From: Cupriavidus sp. 2SB
GTDB taxonomy: Bacteria; Pseudomonadota; Gammaproteobacteria; Burkholderiales; Burkholderiaceae
NCBI RefSeq assembly: GCF_005503625.1
Contig: NZ_SCMX01000015.1
Location: 1-64,000 of the forward strand
DNA: 64,000 nt
Direction: 5' to 3'
Shown here: positions 61,519 to 64,000 of the stretch, piece by piece
Numbering within the stretch: position 1 is the stretch's first letter
How the letters are laid out: each line of letters starts with the position of its first letter
Program-made: the position numbers and the translations under genes
Notes under the pieces: model-generated
Told to the model about the DNA's origin: nothing
Databases searched by the model: none
What the model saw: only the letters and a program-made list of their open reading frames with translations

Positions 61519-62813
61519 GCCAGATCCTCCTCGGCCTGGCTGGCCGTCTGGTCCTCGAAGTCGTCGACCGGCGGCGTGATCACGATCGCGGGACGCGGGT
61601 CGCTGGCCGGGGCCACCGACTTGCCACCCTCGGACTGGCCAATGAGCGGCTGCAGCTTTGCCCACTGGCGCGGGCCCAGCGTGCCGGCCTTGACCAGCTT
61701 CTCGGCGGCGGGCGGCGTGATCAGCTTGAAGCTGTACATCTCGTCCACCTTGAGCCGCATGGCCTTGAGCGCGGTCTCGGCTTCGCCCTCGCTCGTCCAA
61801 GCACGCGCACCCTTGCGGCCCTGCACGAGCTTGTAGCCGGGCACATCGCGACCGTTCAGCAGCTCGACTTCGGTGGCGCCGCGCACGGCCTTGCACCACG
61901 ACTCGATCAGGTCGATGACCTGCATGGCCTTGCCAAGCGCCTCGCCCGTCTTCGGGGTCAGCGCCTTGAGCGTCATGGCCTTCTGCTCGTCCGACTGGGC
62001 GAACGTGGCTAGGTTGTCGAAGTCGCTGCCGACCTCGACCTGCACGCGCTGCGCCAGCGCCGGACACGTGGCCTTGGCCTTGCAGAACTTGCACTGCTTC
62101 TCGCCGGGCACCAGGTCGCTGGGCGCGGGCGGTGTGTCGCTGTCCACGTACATGTAGGCGCGCTCGGCGGCCTGGTGGAGCTCGTCGCCGGCAGCGAGCA
62201 GGTCCGCGACAGAGCAATCCCACTCGTCCACGCTGTTCAGGCGCGGCTGGTGGATCGTCATGCGCACCCGCTCGAACTCGTTCACCAGCTCGAGCTCGCG
62301 CAGCGCGCCGAGCGCATAGAGCGCCATCTGCTTGTTGGGCTTGCGCGGGCTGTTGGCGTCCGCCGGGTCCACGGCATAGCTGGCGTAGACCGGCACGCCG
62401 CGGCCGAACTTCGCATCGATGATGTGGAGCTCATCCAGCCGGATCACGACCGCGTCCGAGGTGCCGAAGCACTCGGGCACCACGTGGCTGATATCGAAGC
62501 GCTGTTCGACCAGCAGCTCGGCGCCCTCGGACACCTGGCGGACGTAGTCCACATACTGCTGGACCGCCTCGGCCATGTCGCGATCACACTCGACCGTGCG
62601 GCAGTCGCCCACGTCGATGCGCCGGCCGAGATAGGCCAGGGCGTCGGTCTTCTCGGTCAGGCACATCGCGGCCACGGCGTGTGCGGCCGTGCCCCAGTCG
62701 CTGTGCTCGTTGCTGTTGTCGGGCTCGTCTGCCTCGAGGATCACCGAGCCGGGGCAGACGGACCAGCGGTCCGCCCCGGAGGGCGAGAGGCGAGCGTGGG
62801 AGGGCTCGGTCAT
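61515..62813 (-). CDS. DUF2800 protein, RecB/Cas4-like nuclease
   Basis: A 432-residue PD-(D/E)xK nuclease of DUF2800. HARLSPSGADRWSVCPGSV is the typical N-terminus. The nuclease core includes GTAAHAVAAMCL and VVIRLDELHIIDAKFGRG with a D-x-K. Cys20 plus Cys241, Cys244 and Cys250 (CKFCKAKATC) match the four-cysteine iron-sulphur site of Cas4 and AddB. Likely a 5'-3' exonuclease for recombination or end processing, paired with the DUF2815 ssDNA-binding protein. It starts 2 bp after the 132-residue gene. Confidence 0.88.
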   Translation of the reverse strand: MTEPSHARLSPSGADRWSVCPGSVILEADEPDNSNEHSDWGTAAHAVAAMCLTEKTDALAYLGRRIDVGDCRTVECDRDMAEAVQQYVDYVRQVSEGAELLVEQRFDISHVVPECFGTSDAVVIRLDELHIIDAKFGRGVPVYASYAVDPADANSPRKPNKQMALYALGALRELELVNEFERVRMTIHQPRLNSVDEWDCSVADLLAAGDELHQAAERAYMYVDSDTPPAPSDLVPGEKQCKFCKAKATCPALAQRVQVEVGSDFDNLATFAQSDEQKAMTLKALTPKTGEALGKAMQVIDLIESWCKAVRGATEVELLNGRDVPGYKLVQGRKGARAWTSEGEAETALKAMRLKVDEMYSFKLITPPAAEKLVKAGTLGPRQWAKLQPLIGQSEGGKSVAPASDPRPAIVITPPVDDFEDQTASQAEEDLA

Positions 62814-62815
62814 GC

Positions 62816-63214
62816 TTACCCCTTCGCGCCCGAGAAAGCGTCGATGTGGGCCAGTGCGTCCTCGGCGTCGCTCAGCATGATCTTGTCGAGCACGCGATCA
62901 CGTTCAGCGTGGACGCGTTCCGTGATCTTGCGATGCGCTGCTTCCCACGTGGCGATCGCTTTCTTCGCGACGGTCACGGCCTTGTCGTGGGCCGGGTACG
63001 TGTACGCGTCCTTGAGGTCCGTGTAGCTGTTCAGTTCACCCTGCGGGCGCAACTTGGCCTTGCCCGTGCGGATCTGGTCGCACTGTTCCGCGAACGAGAT
63101 GCCAGGGAGAGCAGGCTTCGGGCCGATGTGCGGCACCGCCTCGGCGATGCGCTTCTCGGCGGCTTGATTCAGGCGCATGCAGGCATGCGCCAGTTGGGCT
63201 TTGGTGAGTCGCAT
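62816..63214 (-). CDS. Hypothetical phage protein (132 residues)
   Basis: Not recognised with confidence. A helical basic protein: MRLTKAQLAHACMRLNQAAEKRIAE, QCDQIRTGKAKLRPQGEL, and a C-terminal coiled-coil-like part AIATWEAAHRKITERVHAERDRVLDKIMLSDAEDALAHIDAF. No membrane span. Starts right at the stop of the 79-residue gene and ends 2 bp before the DUF2800 start, so it is cotranscribed with the nuclease and may assist it. Confidence 0.7.
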   Translation of the reverse strand: MRLTKAQLAHACMRLNQAAEKRIAEAVPHIGPKPALPGISFAEQCDQIRTGKAKLRPQGELNSYTDLKDAYTYPAHDKAVTVAKKAIATWEAAHRKITERVHAERDRVLDKIMLSDAEDALAHIDAFSGAKG

Positions 63215-63454
63215 TTAACGAGCCTCCTTGTTGGCCCAGCCTTTTTTCATGTTGCGGTACATGCCGCGCACGGTCTTCGGGTCGTTGACCAGGCTGGTGA
63301 CGGTGATGGTCTGGATGCGGGGGGTGCCGTTCTGGTTCGTGCCAGCACGCACGTTCTTGGTGTGCTGCACGCCGGCCACGAGGCCCCTCGCCGGGGCGCC
63401 ACCCATCAGGCGGCGGGCATGCTGGCGCATGCGCTTGGCGAGTTTCGCGTTCAT
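63215..63454 (-). CDS. Hypothetical basic phage protein (79 residues)
   Basis: Not recognised. Strongly basic: MNAKLAKRMRQHARRLMGG, TKNVRAGTNQNGTPRIQTITV, and KTVRGMYRNMKKGWANKEAR at the end, so it probably binds nucleic acid. The ATG at 63454 overlaps the next upstream gene's stop by ATGA; a start 23 codons earlier would run through that gene. Ends right before the 132-residue gene. Confidence 0.7.
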   Translation of the reverse strand: MNAKLAKRMRQHARRLMGGAPARGLVAGVQHTKNVRAGTNQNGTPRIQTITVTSLVNDPKTVRGMYRNMKKGWANKEAR

Positions 63455-63954
63455 GCCAGCGCTTCCTCGGGCTTCACCTTGCCGTCGAGCACCGCGTTGA
63501 CGAACTCGAGGAACGCGGGCCACTGGTCTTCGTTCAGTTCCGTGGCCTTGGCCACGCCGAAGCGCGACAGGGTGGCGATGGTGGCGTCGCGGCCCTTGTC
63601 CTTGGACAGCAGCAGCACGCGCGGCTTGATGTCCTTTTCATAGTCCAGCGCCGGCGCGGGCTTGATTTCGTCGGAAGATTTCCCGGCTGTCTGTGCAGAC
63701 GCTTGCGACGACGTCTCGGTCGAAGCCGTGCCGGCATCGTTTCCCGTGGTCGCCGGGGTGCTGGCCGTGGTGGTCTTCGATTCCTTCGACGCCTTGGTGA
63801 TCGCTGCCTGCGTGGTGGCGGCCGCGTCGGCGGTGCCGTTGGCCAGCTGCTGGGCGATGGCCAGCGCCTCGGACAGGCTGTTGGCCTGGGTGTTGAACTC
63901 GACTTGACTGTCCGCGATGGCGCGGCGGACGAAAACGGCAACTACTGCGGACAT
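63451..63954 (-). CDS. Hypothetical phage protein with Thr/Ala-rich linker (167 residues)
   Basis: Not recognised. Two likely folded parts: an N-terminal MSAVVAVFVRRAIADSQVEFNTQANSLSEALAIAQQL, and a C-terminal KDIKPRVLLLSKDKGRDATIATLSRFGVAKATELNEDQWPAFLEFVNAVL. Between is a low-complexity Thr/Ala/Ser linker (about 45-95). AGGAG before the ATG at 63954 supports the start. It is the first gene of the DUF2800 unit seen here; upstream is the window edge. Confidence 0.7.
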   Translation of the reverse strand: MSAVVAVFVRRAIADSQVEFNTQANSLSEALAIAQQLANGTADAAATTQAAITKASKESKTTTASTPATTGNDAGTASTETSSQASAQTAGKSSDEIKPAPALDYEKDIKPRVLLLSKDKGRDATIATLSRFGVAKATELNEDQWPAFLEFVNAVLDGKVKPEEALA

Positions 63955-64000
63955 ATCGTTCTCCTGTATTTGCTAAAGGATTGCTGTGACGGCGTTAGCA
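63955..64000 (-). promoter_or_regulatory. Upstream region of the early unit with TTAGCA-type motifs
   Basis: On the minus strand, TGCTAA at the window edge (64000-63995) and TTTAGCAAA (63977-63969) form an imperfect inverted repeat just before the ribosome site of the 167-residue gene. The 9-mer also overlaps the -10 of the promoter near 56890. A promoter, if present, is cut by the edge. Confidence 0.4.

Larger units (their letters stand above)
52146..64000. mobile_element. Integrated element, probably a prophage (left end, continues past the window)
   Basis: From the guaA end onward there is an integrase, an AlpA-like regulator, and an early-region replication module: SNF2-type helicase, VRR-NUC, family A polymerase, HNH, DUF2815 and DUF2800 proteins plus small genes. 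Nearly all genes are on one strand and overlap by 1-4 bases. No capsid, tail or lysis genes are seen, so a plasmid-like or satellite element cannot be excluded; the replication set favours a tailed phage. Confidence 0.8.

Overview
The window is high-GC betaproteobacterial chromosome, most likely Cupriavidus or a close Ralstonia relative. The basis is gene content and order: a dapC-dapD-dapE-prmB run, smc-zipA-ligA-def, rpsB-tsf-pyrH-frr-uppS-cdsA-dxr-rseP-bamA-skp-lpxD-fabZ-lpxA-lpxB-rnhB, divergent ppsR/ppsA, smpB opposite ratA-rnfH, and guaB-guaA. The genus is inferred from protein similarity recalled by eye, not from a search.

Layout. (1) 1-422: end of an IS256-family insertion sequence, cut by the window edge. 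(2) 0.5-3.1 kb: a minus-strand pair, an MHS-type transporter and an amidohydrolase. (3) 3.5-4.0 kb: a secreted RcnB-like protein. (4) 4.1-9.2 kb: minus-strand lysine/diaminopimelate operon dapC, dapD, two small genes, dapE, prmB. (5) 9.3-10.1 kb: a diiron ferritin-like protein. (6) 10.6-18.1 kb: smc, zipA, ligA, def. (7) 18.2-23.5 kb, minus strand: rluB with a long charged repeat domain, glnD and map. (8) 23.6-39.8 kb: a plus-strand translation, envelope and lipid A cluster. (9) 39.9-43.6 kb: divergent ppsR and ppsA around a nested inverted repeat. (10) 43.6-48.2 kb: NfeD/SPFH pair, smpB, ratA, rnfH, a DUF4124 protein and an EamA transporter. (11) 48.3-52.2 kb: guaB, a membrane protein gene and guaA.

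From the 3' end of guaA to the right edge (about 52.15-64.0 kb) lies one end of an integrated element, probably a prophage. A P4-type tyrosine integrase reads away from guaA. Facing it is a minus-strand block ending in an AlpA-like regulator. Upstream in that block are an SNF2-type helicase, a VRR-NUC nuclease, a family A DNA polymerase, an HNH endonuclease, a DUF2815 protein likely to bind ssDNA, a DUF2800 RecB/Cas4-like nuclease and many small genes joined by ATGA/GTGA overlaps. This is a self-contained DNA replication/recombination module. Structural genes, a repressor and the other attachment site must lie to the right of the window.

The most distinctive signals are: three copies of the palindrome CCGATATCGG spaced 20-21 bp apart at the end of the phage polymerase gene; a promoter whose -10 carries a motif that recurs at the right edge; a 30-residue CCHC zinc-knuckle gene; a 112-bp set of concentric inverted repeats in the ppsR-ppsA gap; a three-hairpin tsf-pyrH gap; REP-like palindromes; and an array of TGACGGTATC repeats before the integrase.
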